This document shows positions 9,237-17,465 of a stretch of DNA of 64,000 nucleotides, piece after piece (positions within the stretch are counted from its first letter, which is position 1; every line of letters starts with the position of its first letter). The translations under genes were made by a program, and so were the position numbers. The stretch spans positions 4,154,001 to 4,218,000 of the forward strand of contig NZ_JADOUF010000001.1 in the NCBI RefSeq assembly GCF_015751905.1. The letters run 5' to 3'. This DNA is from Longispora fulva. GTDB lineage: Bacteria; Actinomycetota; Actinomycetes; Mycobacteriales; Micromonosporaceae. The notes beneath the pieces are model-generated. The model worked only from the letters and a program-made list of their open reading frames with translations, was not told the DNA's origin and did no database searches.

Positions 9237-9267
9237 TACCGGGGTCAGTCGGCCCCGCCGCGGCGGT

Positions 9268-9681
9268 TCACCACCAGCCGAACTTCTCCGCCAGTTCGAA
9301 CACCGCGAGGAGCAGCAGCGCGCCCACCACGAACGCCCCGTTCGCCAGGGCCGACCCGACCAGGAACGTCACGGCCGCGCGCCGCGTCGACCCGGGGATG
9401 GTCAGGAACACCGCCACGAAGCACAGCACCAGGGCGAACCCGTACGCGCCGATACAGAGCAGGAGCCCGAGCACCAGCCAGGCCGGGCCGAAGAAGAAGG
9501 TGGCGAACAGAACCTCGCCCACGCCCATGGCCCCGACGGCGCCCCAGACGCCCAGGGCGAGGAACCCGCCGATCCCGAAGTCCAGGAAGCGGCGGAGCAG
9601 GGTCGGCGGGGCCGGCGGGGGCAGCAGGACGGGCGTGGGCAGCAGCGGGACATCCGGTCGCAGGGTGTGTTCGACGTTCAC
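9268..9681 (-). CDS. small integral membrane protein of unknown function
   Basis: A 137-residue protein starting at GTG 9681, preceded by a good GGAGG site seven bases away. A proline-rich N-terminus (LLPTPVLLPPPAPP) is followed by three or four long hydrophobic segments and the C-terminus FELAEKFGWW. I do not recognise the family. It stands alone between the oxidase operon and an ABC substrate-binding protein, all on the minus strand, with a hairpin directly downstream. Confidence 0.65.
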   Translation of the reverse strand: MNVEHTLRPDVPLLPTPVLLPPPAPPTLLRRFLDFGIGGFLALGVWGAVGAMGVGEVLFATFFFGPAWLVLGLLLCIGAYGFALVLCFVAVFLTIPGSTRRAAVTFLVGSALANGAFVVGALLLLAVFELAEKFGWW

Positions 9682-9786
9682 AGGGGACCTCCGGGTGGCG
9701 TGCCAACCGGGGGTTCGGCACGGCGTCGACAGACTAGTGCGCCGACGGCTGACCCGCTGCCCGGTCGGGGGGAGGACCGCTGGAGA

Positions 9787-9810
9787 CCGGGGCGGGTGTC
9801 GCCGTAACCG
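9787..9810 (+). repeat. dispersed intergenic repeat, copy A
   Basis: The sequence is CCGGGGCGGGTGTCG followed directly by CCGTAACCG. The same 24-bp arrangement is found at five other intergenic sites in the window. It ends 10 bases beyond the stop of the minus-strand gene at 9821, so on that gene's coding strand it reads as a 3'-flanking element. Confidence 0.65.
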
Positions 9811-9820
9811 TCGAAGCTCT

Positions 9821-11017
9821 CTAGTAGAGCAGTTGCCAGCCGCCGAGCCGGACCACGAAGGTCGTCAGGGTCCCGGCGCTCACCCCGCCGTGGTAGTTGG
9901 GCCCGAAGGCGTAGTTGCCGGCCACCCCGTCGTAGTGGATGTTCTCCAGGGCGTCGCGGAGCGCCTTGTGGTCGGTGCCCTTCGTCGTCGTGATCGCCTC
10001 GGTGATCATGTGCAGGGCGTCGTAGGCGCTGGGCGCGACGCCGGAGTAGGTGTCGTACGCCTGGATGTAGCGGCGCCGGAACTCCTGCTGGGCCAGCCCG
10101 GCCGGGGTGGTCGCGATGCCGTTGGGGTCCAGCACCGCCGGGTGCACCATGAACATGCCCTCGGCATCGGCGGCGACCGGGCCGGTGAGGAACTGGTCGG
10201 CCCCCGCAGACGGATCCAGGAAGACCTTTCCGGTGTACCCGGCGGCGTGCACCGCGCTCACCGCGCGCGCCGCCCCGGGCATCAGCGCCCCGATCAGGAT
10301 GGCGTCGGGCCTGGCGGCGAGCAGCTCGGCCACCTGGTCGGGCGCGTCGGAGCCGTCCTCGGCGATCCGGACGCCCTTCGTGAGGGTCACCCCGTCGCTG
10401 GACCGCACGCCGAGCGCCGCGGTCATGACCTGGGTGACGACGTCGCCGTAGGCGCCCTTCGCGGTCAGCAGACCGATCTTGTGTGCGCCCATCCGCACCG
10501 CGTTCTCGATGATGGCAGCCGCGATGTCGCCGCCGTTCGGCGACACCTTGAAGCAGTACTTGCGGCTCGCGACCGGGGTGACGATCGCGTCGCTCGCGGC
10601 GAGGGACACCAGTGGCACGCCCATCTCCTCGACGACGGGCACGATCGCGAGGGTCACCGCGGTGGTGCTCGCGCCGACGATCGCCGACACCCCGTCGGCC
10701 GTGATCAGTTCGCGGGCCGCCGCCGCGCCCTTGGCCGGGTCGCTGGCGCTGTCGCGGACGACGAGCCGGACCTTGCGGTGCTTTCCGCCGACGTCGACGC
10801 CGCCCTGGTTGAGCTGGTCGACCGTGACCTGCAGCGCGTTGCGGTGCACGGTGCCGATCACGGCCCCCGGTCCGCTGAGTTCGAGCACGGCCCCGACGAC
10901 GACCTCGCCCTCCAGTCCGGCGGCGCCACCCCGCTGCGGCGTCGAGCCGCAGCCGGCGGCGACGGACGCGACGAGTACGGCTGCGGTGAGCCCTGACCAG
11001 AACCTGCGATCGACCAT
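9821..11017 (-). CDS. ABC transporter substrate-binding lipoprotein (branched-chain amino acid/amide type)
   Basis: A 398-residue type I periplasmic-binding-fold protein. Starting at ATG 11017 gives a lipoprotein signal with lipobox VAAGC (Cys23). The mature part contains hallmarks of the LivJ/amide-binding family (VVVGAVLELSGPGAVIG, GGVDVGGKHRKVRLVVRDS, PLVSLAASDAIV), and YCFKVSPNGG is typical of the ligand cleft region. Such lipoproteins capture amino acids, amides or short-chain acids for an ABC importer. No permease or ATPase gene is adjacent, so the protein is an orphan; it could serve a distant transporter or act in sensing. Confidence 0.88.
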   Translation of the reverse strand: MVDRRFWSGLTAAVLVASVAAGCGSTPQRGGAAGLEGEVVVGAVLELSGPGAVIGTVHRNALQVTVDQLNQGGVDVGGKHRKVRLVVRDSASDPAKGAAAARELITADGVSAIVGASTTAVTLAIVPVVEEMGVPLVSLAASDAIVTPVASRKYCFKVSPNGGDIAAAIIENAVRMGAHKIGLLTAKGAYGDVVTQVMTAALGVRSSDGVTLTKGVRIAEDGSDAPDQVAELLAARPDAILIGALMPGAARAVSAVHAAGYTGKVFLDPSAGADQFLTGPVAADAEGMFMVHPAVLDPNGIATTPAGLAQQEFRRRYIQAYDTYSGVAPSAYDALHMITEAITTTKGTDHKALRDALENIHYDGVAGNYAFGPNYHGGVSAGTLTTFVVRLGGWQLLY

Positions 11018-11179
11018 CCGCCGATCGTGGTCACACACTGTGGCGGCAGTCAAGCGACGAACGTGGACATTACCGGACCCTGACCTGCTTTCCGCTGCCG
11101 ATTCCCCGAAGTCCCGTCACATGTGGTTACTCGGATATGACGGATTTGCCGCGCCCGGAGTGCCGTGCACAATGAGGAA

Positions 11180-11911
11180 ATGGATCTCAACGCTGACCTC
11201 GGCGAGGGCTACGGCCGCTGGCACCTGACGGACGACGAGGCCCTCCTCGACGTCGTGACCAGTGCGAACGTGGCCTGCGGCTTCCACGCCGGCGACCCGT
11301 CGATCATGCGTCGGGTGTGCGCGGCCGCCGCCGATCGCGGGGTGCGGATCGGCGCCCAGGTGTCCTACCGCGACCTGGCCGGCTTCGGCCGCCGGGCGAT
11401 GGACGTGCCGGCCGACGAACTGGCCGACGAGGTCACGTACCAGATCGGCGCGCTGCGGGTCTTCGCCGAGGCCGCCGGCGGCACGGTCAGCTACGTCAAG
11501 CCGCACGGCGCGCTCTACAACCGGGTGGTCGACGACCCGACCCAGGCCGCGGCCGTGGTCGCCGGGATCGTCCGGGCCGGTGGCCGGCTGCCCGTGCTCG
11601 GCCTGCCCGGCTCAGCCCTGCACGAAGCGGCTGGCGCCGCCGGGCTGCCGACCGTGGCCGAGGCGTTCGCGGACCGGGCGTACACAGCCCGGGGCACGCT
11701 CGTCCCGCGCGGCACGCCCGGCGCGGTCCTCGAACCGGAGGCGGCGGTCGCCCAGGCGCTCGGCATCGCCCGCGAAAGCCGGGTCACAGCGGTCACCGGG
11801 GAGGTGGTCGTGGTCGAGGCGCGGTCGATCTGCGTGCACGGGGACAGTCCGGGGGCCGTGGCGGTGGGGCGGGCGATCCGGGCGGCCCTGGCCGTGGAAC
11901 CGTTCGCGTAG
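11180..11911 (+). CDS. pxpA: 5-oxoprolinase subunit A (LamB/YcsF family)
   Basis: A 243-residue protein starting at ATG 11180 with MDLNADLGEGYGRW, the invariant family N-terminus. It also has ACGFHAGDP, YVKPHGALYN and AFADRAYTARGTLVPR, all diagnostic. PxpA works with PxpB and PxpC in ATP-dependent opening of 5-oxoproline to glutamate. The two partner genes, usually adjacent, are absent here, so the partners must lie elsewhere or the protein acts alone. A GAGGAA sequence lies immediately before the start codon; an in-frame GTG at 11165 is an alternative start. A large hairpin follows the gene. Confidence 0.93.
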   Translation: MDLNADLGEGYGRWHLTDDEALLDVVTSANVACGFHAGDPSIMRRVCAAAADRGVRIGAQVSYRDLAGFGRRAMDVPADELADEVTYQIGALRVFAEAAGGTVSYVKPHGALYNRVVDDPTQAAAVVAGIVRAGGRLPVLGLPGSALHEAAGAAGLPTVAEAFADRAYTARGTLVPRGTPGAVLEPEAAVAQALGIARESRVTAVTGEVVVVEARSICVHGDSPGAVAVGRAIRAALAVEPFA

Positions 11912-11949
11912 CCTTTCGGCCCTGTTCCCGGACAGGGCGGCACCAGCCA

Positions 11950-12015
11950 GGCCGGTGGGATCGGGTTCGGAGGGAGTCAAAGGCTCTTCTCCCTCCGAAC
12001 CCGATCCCACCGGCC
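11950..12015. terminator. 27-bp perfect inverted repeat, probable strong transcription terminator
   Basis: The left arm 11950-11976 is exactly complementary to the right arm 11989-12015, with a 12-base loop (TCAAAGGCTCTT). It starts 38 bases after the pxpA stop and precedes the next plus-strand gene. The stem is longer than needed for termination and there is no T-run, so it may instead be a mobile or protein-binding palindromic element. Confidence 0.75.
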
Positions 12016-12097
12016 CCCTCGCGAGTTCGAGTAAGGACTGTGTCGGCTCCCGCACAGAGGACTGGCGCGATCGCGGTCCGGAGCGGATCGTGATCTC

Positions 12098-12865
12098 ATG
12101 ACCACTCCCCGCAGTGCGATCTACGGATGGGTCCCTGACCTGCCCGACCAGCGGGACCACCTGTTCTCGGCGGCCCCGTCCTCCACTCCCCTGCCCGCGA
12201 AGGTCGACCTCCGTGGCCAGTGTCCACCCGAGATCTACGACCAGGGCCAGCTCGGCAGCTGCACCGCGAACGCGATCGGCGGCGGCTTCGAGTTCAACCT
12301 GATCAAGCACGGGTTGGAGATCTTCACGCCGTCCCGGCTGTTCATCTACTACAACGAGCGGGTCATCCTCGGCACCGTCGACAGCGACAGCGGCGCCATG
12401 ATTCGCGACGGGATCAAGTCCGTGGCCAAGCAGGGCGTGTGCCCGGAGACCGACTGGGGCTACGACATCTCCCGGTTCACGGAGAAGCCCCCCGCGAGCT
12501 GCTACGACACGGCGCTGCGGCACCGGGTCACCGCCTACAAGCGGGTGCCCCAGACGTTGCGCCAGCTCAAGAGCTGCCTCGCGCAGGGCTACCCGATCGT
12601 GTTCGGCTTCGCGGTCTACGAGAGCTTCGAGTCCCCCGAGGTCAGCCACACCGGCACGGTGCCGATGCCGCACGTGGACACCGAGCAGATGCTGGGCGGG
12701 CACGCCGTCCTGTGCGTCGGGTACGACGACGAGACGATGCGGTTCCTGGTGCGCAACTCGTGGGGCGAGCACTGGGGCGACGGCGGGTACTTCACGATGC
12801 CGTACCCGTATCTCACCGACAGCACGCTGTCGCGCGACTTCTGGATGATGACGCAGACGACGTGA
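12098..12865 (+). CDS. papain-like C1 family cysteine peptidase
   Basis: A 255-residue protein with the complete papain triad. These are Cys55 in DQGQLGSCTANA (with the oxyanion Gln), His202 in GGHAVLCVGYDD and Asn220 in VRNSWGEHWGDGGYF. The N-terminus YGWVPDLPDQRDHLF is the short lead-in seen in the bacterial C1A subgroup. There is no signal peptide and no long inhibitory propeptide, so the enzyme probably acts in the cytoplasm or is exported by an unusual route. It stands alone between the large hairpin and a convergent acetyltransferase gene. Confidence 0.9.
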   Translation: MTTPRSAIYGWVPDLPDQRDHLFSAAPSSTPLPAKVDLRGQCPPEIYDQGQLGSCTANAIGGGFEFNLIKHGLEIFTPSRLFIYYNERVILGTVDSDSGAMIRDGIKSVAKQGVCPETDWGYDISRFTEKPPASCYDTALRHRVTAYKRVPQTLRQLKSCLAQGYPIVFGFAVYESFESPEVSHTGTVPMPHVDTEQMLGGHAVLCVGYDDETMRFLVRNSWGEHWGDGGYFTMPYPYLTDSTLSRDFWMMTQTT

Positions 12866-12941
12866 CGTGATCGGGGGCGGCGGGCGGCGGCGCCACGGGG
12901 GCCGCCACCCGCCGCGCACGCCCGCCGGCACCCGGCGCCGG

Positions 12942-13568
12942 TCAGACCCCGAAGAACGGCCGCGCGGTCTCCGGCAGCGTCACGTCCACGGCCCCCGCGT
13001 ACCGCGCCGCCCACACCTCCCGGGTCATCCGCAGCCGGGGCATGTCGTCGGCCCCGCCCTCGCCGCGCGCGTGCCGCCGGACCCCGTTGTCGACGTACCC
13101 CAGCGACCGGGACACCCCCAGCGACGCCGCGTTGTCGTGCCAGGCCTCGGTCTCCGCGACCAGCGCGCCCAACCCCTCGAAGGCCAGCGCCAGCACCGCC
13201 GTCCGCATCGCCTTGCCGATCCCGAGGCCCCGGAACCCCGTCCCCAGCCAGGAGGCGGTCTCCACGGTGCGCAGGGTCGCGAAGTCGGCCGCCTCCAGGT
13301 TCTGCGCTCCGGCGAGGACCCCGCCGACCCGGACCGTGAAGTCCAGGCACCAGTCGTCGGGGCGCCAGTTGCCCAGGTTGCGCCAGTAGTACGTGTGCAC
13401 AGCGCGGCCGGAGCGGCCCTCCGCCAGGCCGAAGGTCGGCAGCCTCGGGTCGATCTCGACGTCGGCGGGCATCAGGTCGGCCAGCGCCAGCAGGTCGGCG
13501 TCGACGGTCGGGGTGAGCACGACGTCGCCGACGGCGAGGCGGATGTCCAGGAACGGCCAGTAGGTCAT
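12942..13568 (-). CDS. GNAT family N-acetyltransferase
   Basis: A 208-residue protein. The acetyl-CoA binding region TGFRGLGIGKAMRTAVLALAF is a typical R/Q-x-x-G-x-G/A loop, and the downstream NAASLGVSRSLGYVDNG is the GNAT motif B. This resembles the RimJ/RimL type that acetylates protein N-termini or small amines; the acceptor is unknown. I used ATG 13568 (MTYWPFLDIRL); the frame extends to 13604 without a better ribosome site. The gene starts 19 bases after the GlxA-type regulator on the same strand, so they may form one transcript. Confidence 0.85.
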   Translation of the reverse strand: MTYWPFLDIRLAVGDVVLTPTVDADLLALADLMPADVEIDPRLPTFGLAEGRSGRAVHTYYWRNLGNWRPDDWCLDFTVRVGGVLAGAQNLEAADFATLRTVETASWLGTGFRGLGIGKAMRTAVLALAFEGLGALVAETEAWHDNAASLGVSRSLGYVDNGVRRHARGEGGADDMPRLRMTREVWAARYAGAVDVTLPETARPFFGV

Positions 13569-13587
13569 GCCGGCATCGTCGCAGCTC

Positions 13588-14712
13588 CTACCGCCGGAAC
13601 GCACTCCGATATGCGGCGGGGGCCACTCCGACGACGCTGTGCAGATGCTGGCGCATCGAGGTGGCGGTGCCGAAGCCGGCGCGCTCGGCGATCCGGTCGA
13701 CCGGCAGGTCGGTGGTCTCCAGCAGCTGGCGGGCCAGCTCGACCCGCTGCCCGGCGAGCCACCGGGCGGGGCTGAGCCCGGTCTCCTCCCGGAACCGCCG
13801 GGTGAACGTGCGCACGCTCATCCGGGCGTGCGCCGCCATGGCCCGCAGGTCGAGGTCGTCCGCCAACCGGGTCAGCGCCCAGCCCCGGGTGGGCCCGGTG
13901 CTGGCGTCGCCGGTCTCCGGCACCGGCCGCTCGATGAACTGGGACTGGCCGCCGTCCCGCCACGACGGCACCACGCACCGCCGGGCGGCCCGGTTCGCGA
14001 CCTCGCTGCCGTGGTCGGACCGGATCACGTGCAGGCACAGGTCGATGCCGGCGGCGACCCCGGCGGAGGTGAGCACCCGGCCGTCGTCGACGAACAACAC
14101 ATCCGGATCAAGATCCACTTTTGGGTACCGTGACCGGAACAGCTCCGCGTAGTCCCAGTGCGTGGTGGCCTTCCGCCCGTCGAGCAGCCCCGCCTCGGCG
14201 AGCACGAACGCCCCGGTGCAGATGGACATGACCCGGCCCGGGAACTCCCGCAGCGCCCGCAGCACCGGCTCGGGCGTCCCGCCGTCCTGGACCAGGGTCG
14301 ACCGGCCGTGCACCCCGGGCACGATCAGGGTGTCCGCCGTGGCCAGGGCGTCGAGCCCCAGGTCGGGCACGACGGTGAACCCCGCACCGGCGGCCCGGAC
14401 CGGACCGAGACCCACGGTGATCACCTCGTAGTAGGGCGCGCCGACCCCCATCGGGTCCGCCTCGTTCCATGCCTCCCCGGCAGCGAGGCGTGCGTGCCGA
14501 TTCCCGGCGGGACCGGCCTGGCCGGCCGCCGGCGTCCGCACCGGGACCCGGCCCCCGACGCGGTCACCCTCGCCCCCGTCGCCGCCCAGCTTGCCGCCGG
14601 GCCTGTCGCCCGCTGGGCGGTGTCGGGCCGCGCCGAAGACCTGCGACGGCGTGCCCAGGTCGAACGCCACGAACATGTCCAGCGCGATCACGGCCACCCG
14701 GTGCGGTCTCAT
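13588..14712 (-). CDS. GlxA-type regulator: DJ-1/PfpI domain plus AraC helix-turn-helix, with an internal insertion
   Basis: A 374-residue protein. The N-terminal half is a DJ-1/PfpI (amidase-like) fold with SICTGAFVLAEAGLLDGRKAT around the nucleophile-elbow Cys. The C-terminal 100 residues are an AraC/XylS DNA-binding domain (MAAHARMSVRTFTRRFREE, AERAGFGTATSMRQHLHSVV). Such proteins are transcription factors, often repressors or activators of small-molecule catabolism. Oddly, residues about 30-88 are a Gly/Arg/Ala-rich low-complexity stretch inserted between FDLGTPSQVFGAARHRP and MGVGAPYYEVITVG, which are normally almost adjacent. It is transcribed ahead of an acetyltransferase and diverges from an MFS gene. 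Confidence 0.88.
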   Translation of the reverse strand: MRPHRVAVIALDMFVAFDLGTPSQVFGAARHRPAGDRPGGKLGGDGGEGDRVGGRVPVRTPAAGQAGPAGNRHARLAAGEAWNEADPMGVGAPYYEVITVGLGPVRAAGAGFTVVPDLGLDALATADTLIVPGVHGRSTLVQDGGTPEPVLRALREFPGRVMSICTGAFVLAEAGLLDGRKATTHWDYAELFRSRYPKVDLDPDVLFVDDGRVLTSAGVAAGIDLCLHVIRSDHGSEVANRAARRCVVPSWRDGGQSQFIERPVPETGDASTGPTRGWALTRLADDLDLRAMAAHARMSVRTFTRRFREETGLSPARWLAGQRVELARQLLETTDLPVDRIAERAGFGTATSMRQHLHSVVGVAPAAYRSAFRR

Positions 14713-14782
14713 GGCCCGATTCTTTCACACATTGGCTTCCGGGCCACTCCCGTCCGCGCCCGGAAGGGCACAGGATGACCCG

Positions 14783-16039
14783 GTGAGAACATTGCACCGC
14801 GCCTGGGTCATCGCCGCCGTCATCCTGGTCGCCATCGTCGGGGCGGCCGGCTTCCGGGCCACCCCCGGCGTCCTGATCACCCCGTTGCAGGAGGAGTTCC
14901 ACTGGTCGCGGAGCACCATCTCCGCGGCCGTGTCCGTGAACCTGCTGCTGTTCGGCCTCACCGCGCCGTTCGCCGCGGCCCTGATGGAGAAGCTCGGCGT
15001 CCGCCGGGTGGTCGCCAGCGCGCTGGTGCTGGTCGCGACCGGCAGCGGACTCACGGTGTTCATGACGTCGAGCTGGCAGCTCATCCTGTGCTGGGGCGTG
15101 CTGGTCGGCCTCGGTACCGGGTCGATGGCTCTCGCGCTCGTCGCCACCATCACCGGGCGCTGGTTCACCCGGCACCGGGGCGTGGTGACCGGCGTGCTGA
15201 CGGCCGGCGGGGCGACCGGACAGTTGATCTTCCTGCCGCTGCTGGCGTACCTGGCGAAGGCGGACGGCTGGCGGGTCGCGGCGCTCAGCGTGGCCGGGTC
15301 GGCGCTCGCCGTCGCGCCGCTGGTCTGGTTCTTCGTCCGGGACCGGCCGCGCGACGTGGGCCTGCTGCCGTACGGGGCCACCGAGGAGCCGCCCGTCGTG
15401 CCGCTGGCCCCGGGCGGGGCGGCCCGGCGGGCGATCGGGGCGCTGCGCACCGCGGCGCGTACCCGGTCATTCTGGTTCCTGGCCGGCGGCTTCGCGATCT
15501 GCGGGGCCAGCACCAACGGCCTGGTCGGCACGCACTTCATCCCTGCGGCGCACGACCACGGCATGGCCGAGACCACGGCCGCCGGGCTGCTCGCGCTCGT
15601 CGGAATCTTCGACATCGCCGGCACGATCGTGGCCGGTTGGCTGTCGGACAGGATGGACTCCCGCAAACTCCTCGCCTGGTACTACCTCCTGCGCGGCCTG
15701 TCCCTCCTCGTCCTGCCCAGCCTGTTCTCCGCCACCACCCACCCCAACATGCTGATCTTCATCGTGTTCTACGGCCTGGACTGGGTGGCCACCGTCCCGC
15801 CCACCGTGGCGCTGTGCCGGGAGGTGTTCGGCGAGGCCGGGCCGGTCGTGTTCGGCTGGGTGTTCGCCTCGCACCAGATCGGCGCGGCGGTCGCCGCCGT
15901 CGGGGCCGGCCTGATCCGCGACTCGTTCGGCGACTACGACGCGGCCTGGTACGTCGCCGGCGCGCTGTGCTTCGTCGCCACCGGGTTCTCGTTGGGAGTC
16001 CGAGGAAAGAGCAGGAAACTGGTCCCGGTGACCGTCTAG
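14783..16039 (+). CDS. MFS transporter
   Basis: A 418-residue protein with twelve predicted membrane helices in two halves. The loop after helix 2 has EKLGVRRVVASALVL, and the second half has DIAGTIVAGWLSDRMDSRKLL, the MFS motif A (G-x-x-S-D-R). The closest visual match is to the monocarboxylate/oxalate-formate antiporter-like group (FRATPGVLITPLQEEFHWSR, start of the first loop). The GTG start at 14783 is preceded by AGGA at suitable spacing. It diverges from the GlxA-type regulator, which may control it (inference). The substrate is unknown. Confidence 0.88.
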   Translation: MRTLHRAWVIAAVILVAIVGAAGFRATPGVLITPLQEEFHWSRSTISAAVSVNLLLFGLTAPFAAALMEKLGVRRVVASALVLVATGSGLTVFMTSSWQLILCWGVLVGLGTGSMALALVATITGRWFTRHRGVVTGVLTAGGATGQLIFLPLLAYLAKADGWRVAALSVAGSALAVAPLVWFFVRDRPRDVGLLPYGATEEPPVVPLAPGGAARRAIGALRTAARTRSFWFLAGGFAICGASTNGLVGTHFIPAAHDHGMAETTAAGLLALVGIFDIAGTIVAGWLSDRMDSRKLLAWYYLLRGLSLLVLPSLFSATTHPNMLIFIVFYGLDWVATVPPTVALCREVFGEAGPVVFGWVFASHQIGAAVAAVGAGLIRDSFGDYDAAWYVAGALCFVATGFSLGVRGKSRKLVPVTV

Positions 16040-16048
16040 GGTGTTTTC

Positions 16049-16612
16049 ATGGTGAAACCTGCCCTGCCGATCGAGACGGAACGGCTGCGCCTGCGGCCGT
16101 ACGCCGCAGCCGACGTCCCCGACCTCTACGCCCTGGAGTCGCACCCGGAGGTGCACCGCTACCTCTACTCGGAGCCGCGCGACCTCACCCAGGTCGCCGA
16201 GCGCGCCTCGGAGCGCACCGACTGGGTCGCCTTCCACGCGGAGGGCGACCAGTTGGCCCTGGTCGTGGAGCTGAAGGAGACCCGGGAGGTGATCGGCAGC
16301 GTCCTCCTGCACTGGGTGAGCCAGACCCACCGGCAGGGCGAGATCGGCTACACGCTGCACCCGGACCACCACGGCAAGGGCTACGCCAGCGAGGCCGCCG
16401 CCCCGCTGCTCAAGGTCGGCTTCGAGGACCTGGGCCTGCACCGGGTGGTCGGCCGGCTGGACGGCCGCAACACGGCGTCGGCGAAGGTGCTGGAGAAGCT
16501 CGGCATGCGCCGCGAGGCCCACCTGGTACAGAACGAGTTCGTCAAGGGCGAGTGGACCGACGAGGTGGTCTACGCGCTGCTGGCTAGCGAGTGGAGCGGC
16601 GCTTCTTCCTGA
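16049..16612 (+). CDS. GNAT family N-acetyltransferase (RimJ/RimL type)
   Basis: A 187-residue protein opening with LPIETERLRLRPYAAADVPD, the characteristic N-terminus of the ribosomal-protein-alanine acetyltransferase group. The acetyl-CoA loop HPDHHGKGYASEAAAPLL and motif B NTASAKVLEKLGMRREAHL are complete. It lies 9 bases after the MFS gene and is probably co-transcribed. Its last 29 bases overlap the 3' end of the opposing Gly/Ser-rich protein gene. The natural substrate cannot be deduced. Confidence 0.9.
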   Translation: MVKPALPIETERLRLRPYAAADVPDLYALESHPEVHRYLYSEPRDLTQVAERASERTDWVAFHAEGDQLALVVELKETREVIGSVLLHWVSQTHRQGEIGYTLHPDHHGKGYASEAAAPLLKVGFEDLGLHRVVGRLDGRNTASAKVLEKLGMRREAHLVQNEFVKGEWTDEVVYALLASEWSGASS

Positions 16613-16913
16613 CGCCCCAGAAGACCATGCCCGCGATCACCGTGCCGACCAGGCCGAGACACAGCCAGGTCATGAAGCCGGGGTACGTCGACGAGGAGCC
16701 GCTGACGCCGGAGTGGTAGCCGCCCGTGGACCGGTAGCCGCTGGAGCCCGAACCGCTGTAACCGCTCGAGTGGCCGCTGCCGCCCTTGATCCCGGACGAG
16801 CGGCTGCCGCCGCTCGACCTGCCGCCGCTGCCGCCGCCCTTGGCGAAGGCGGTGGCCGGCAGGATCAGCAGCGTGAAGTAGACGGTCGTAACGATGGTCG
16901 CGACTCTGCGCAC
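16584..16913 (-). CDS. Gly/Ser-rich surface protein with signal peptide and C-terminal membrane anchor
   Basis: A 109-residue protein. It has a signal peptide (VATIVTTVYFTLLILPATAFA), then about 50 residues made almost only of Gly, Ser and Tyr (GSSGYRSTGGYHSGVSGSSS). One transmembrane helix (WLCLGLVGTVIAGMVFWGV) and a basic tail RKKRRSTR follow, a stop-transfer anchor. The mature part should face outside the membrane. A GGGGGAC ribosome site precedes the GTG start. No family is recognised. The 3' end overlaps that of the acetyltransferase on the plus strand by 29 bases, a convergent overlap. Confidence 0.72.
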   Translation of the reverse strand: MRRVATIVTTVYFTLLILPATAFAKGGGSGGRSSGGSRSSGIKGGSGHSSGYSGSGSSGYRSTGGYHSGVSGSSSTYPGFMTWLCLGLVGTVIAGMVFWGVRKKRRSTR

Positions 16914-16970
16914 CTGTCCCCCGGGTGATCGACGGCGAGGTTCCCAGGATGGGAGGCCCCGCCCGCCCCG

Positions 16971-17444
16971 TCAAGCGGTAGGGCCCGCGCTCGGCACCAG
17001 CGGCCCCGCCGCCGCCTCCGCCATCCCCGCCTCGGCCAGCCGCCGGCAGGCGCGCTCCCAGGCCTGGGTGTCCTCGAGAACCAGATCGTCGGTGACCTTT
17101 CCCCAGCGGATGGTCAGGAAGTGCGCGAACTGATTCAGATAGGGCTGCCCGGCGACCGTGCCGCGGATCTGGACGTGCGCCGTCAGGCGCTGCCGCCACG
17201 GCGGCCCGGCGATGACGAGTCGCCGGATCTCGAAGCGCGGCGCGGGGAGCAGCCGCGCGAAACGCTCGAACCAACGCCGGAGGTCGTGCTGGCCGCTCAG
17301 CCGCGCGCCCAGCGGGGTGTCGCCGACGAAGGTCAGGGTGCAGTCGGCGGCGAACTGCGCCAGCAGGGCATCGAGGTCGCCGCGCTCGACGGCGTCCAAC
17401 CCCCGCCGGTACTGGCGACGCGCCACCAGCGCCATCGGTCCCAT
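16971..17444 (-). CDS. SnoaL/NTF2-like fold protein, divergent from TetR
   Basis: A 157-residue protein with the SnoaL-like or ketosteroid-isomerase-like fold (RRGLDAVERGDLDALLAQFA, TFVGDTPLGARLSGQHDLRR, AHVQIRGTVAGQPYLNQFAH). The fold serves isomerases, cyclases and ligand-binding proteins. The start at ATG 17444 has a GGAGGG site seven bases upstream. It diverges from a TetR gene across a 59-bp region holding two matching palindromes, so it is very probably the TetR target. The bound ligand or substrate is unknown. Confidence 0.8.
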   Translation of the reverse strand: MGPMALVARRQYRRGLDAVERGDLDALLAQFAADCTLTFVGDTPLGARLSGQHDLRRWFERFARLLPAPRFEIRRLVIAGPPWRQRLTAHVQIRGTVAGQPYLNQFAHFLTIRWGKVTDDLVLEDTQAWERACRRLAEAGMAEAAAGPLVPSAGPTA

Positions 17445-17465
17445 GGTGCCACCCTCCACGCTAGA

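Larger units (their letters stand above)
8876..9267. other. 392-bp gene-free region with three inverted repeats
   Basis: No convincing gene is seen on either strand. The stretch contains the presumed promoter of the 144-residue membrane protein, whose short AT-richer segment lies near 8920-9000. It also holds three perfect inverted repeats at 9072-9121, 9153-9184 and 9194-9236. The last lies just beyond the stop of the minus-strand gene at 9268 and probably ends its transcript. Confidence 0.6.

Noticed and set aside
12866-12941. GC-rich inverted sequence (GGGCGGCGGCG and GCCGCCACCCGCC) as a terminator between the peptidase and acetyltransferase genes
   Set aside because: Pairing is interrupted and such runs are common by chance at this base composition, so I did not list it as a feature.
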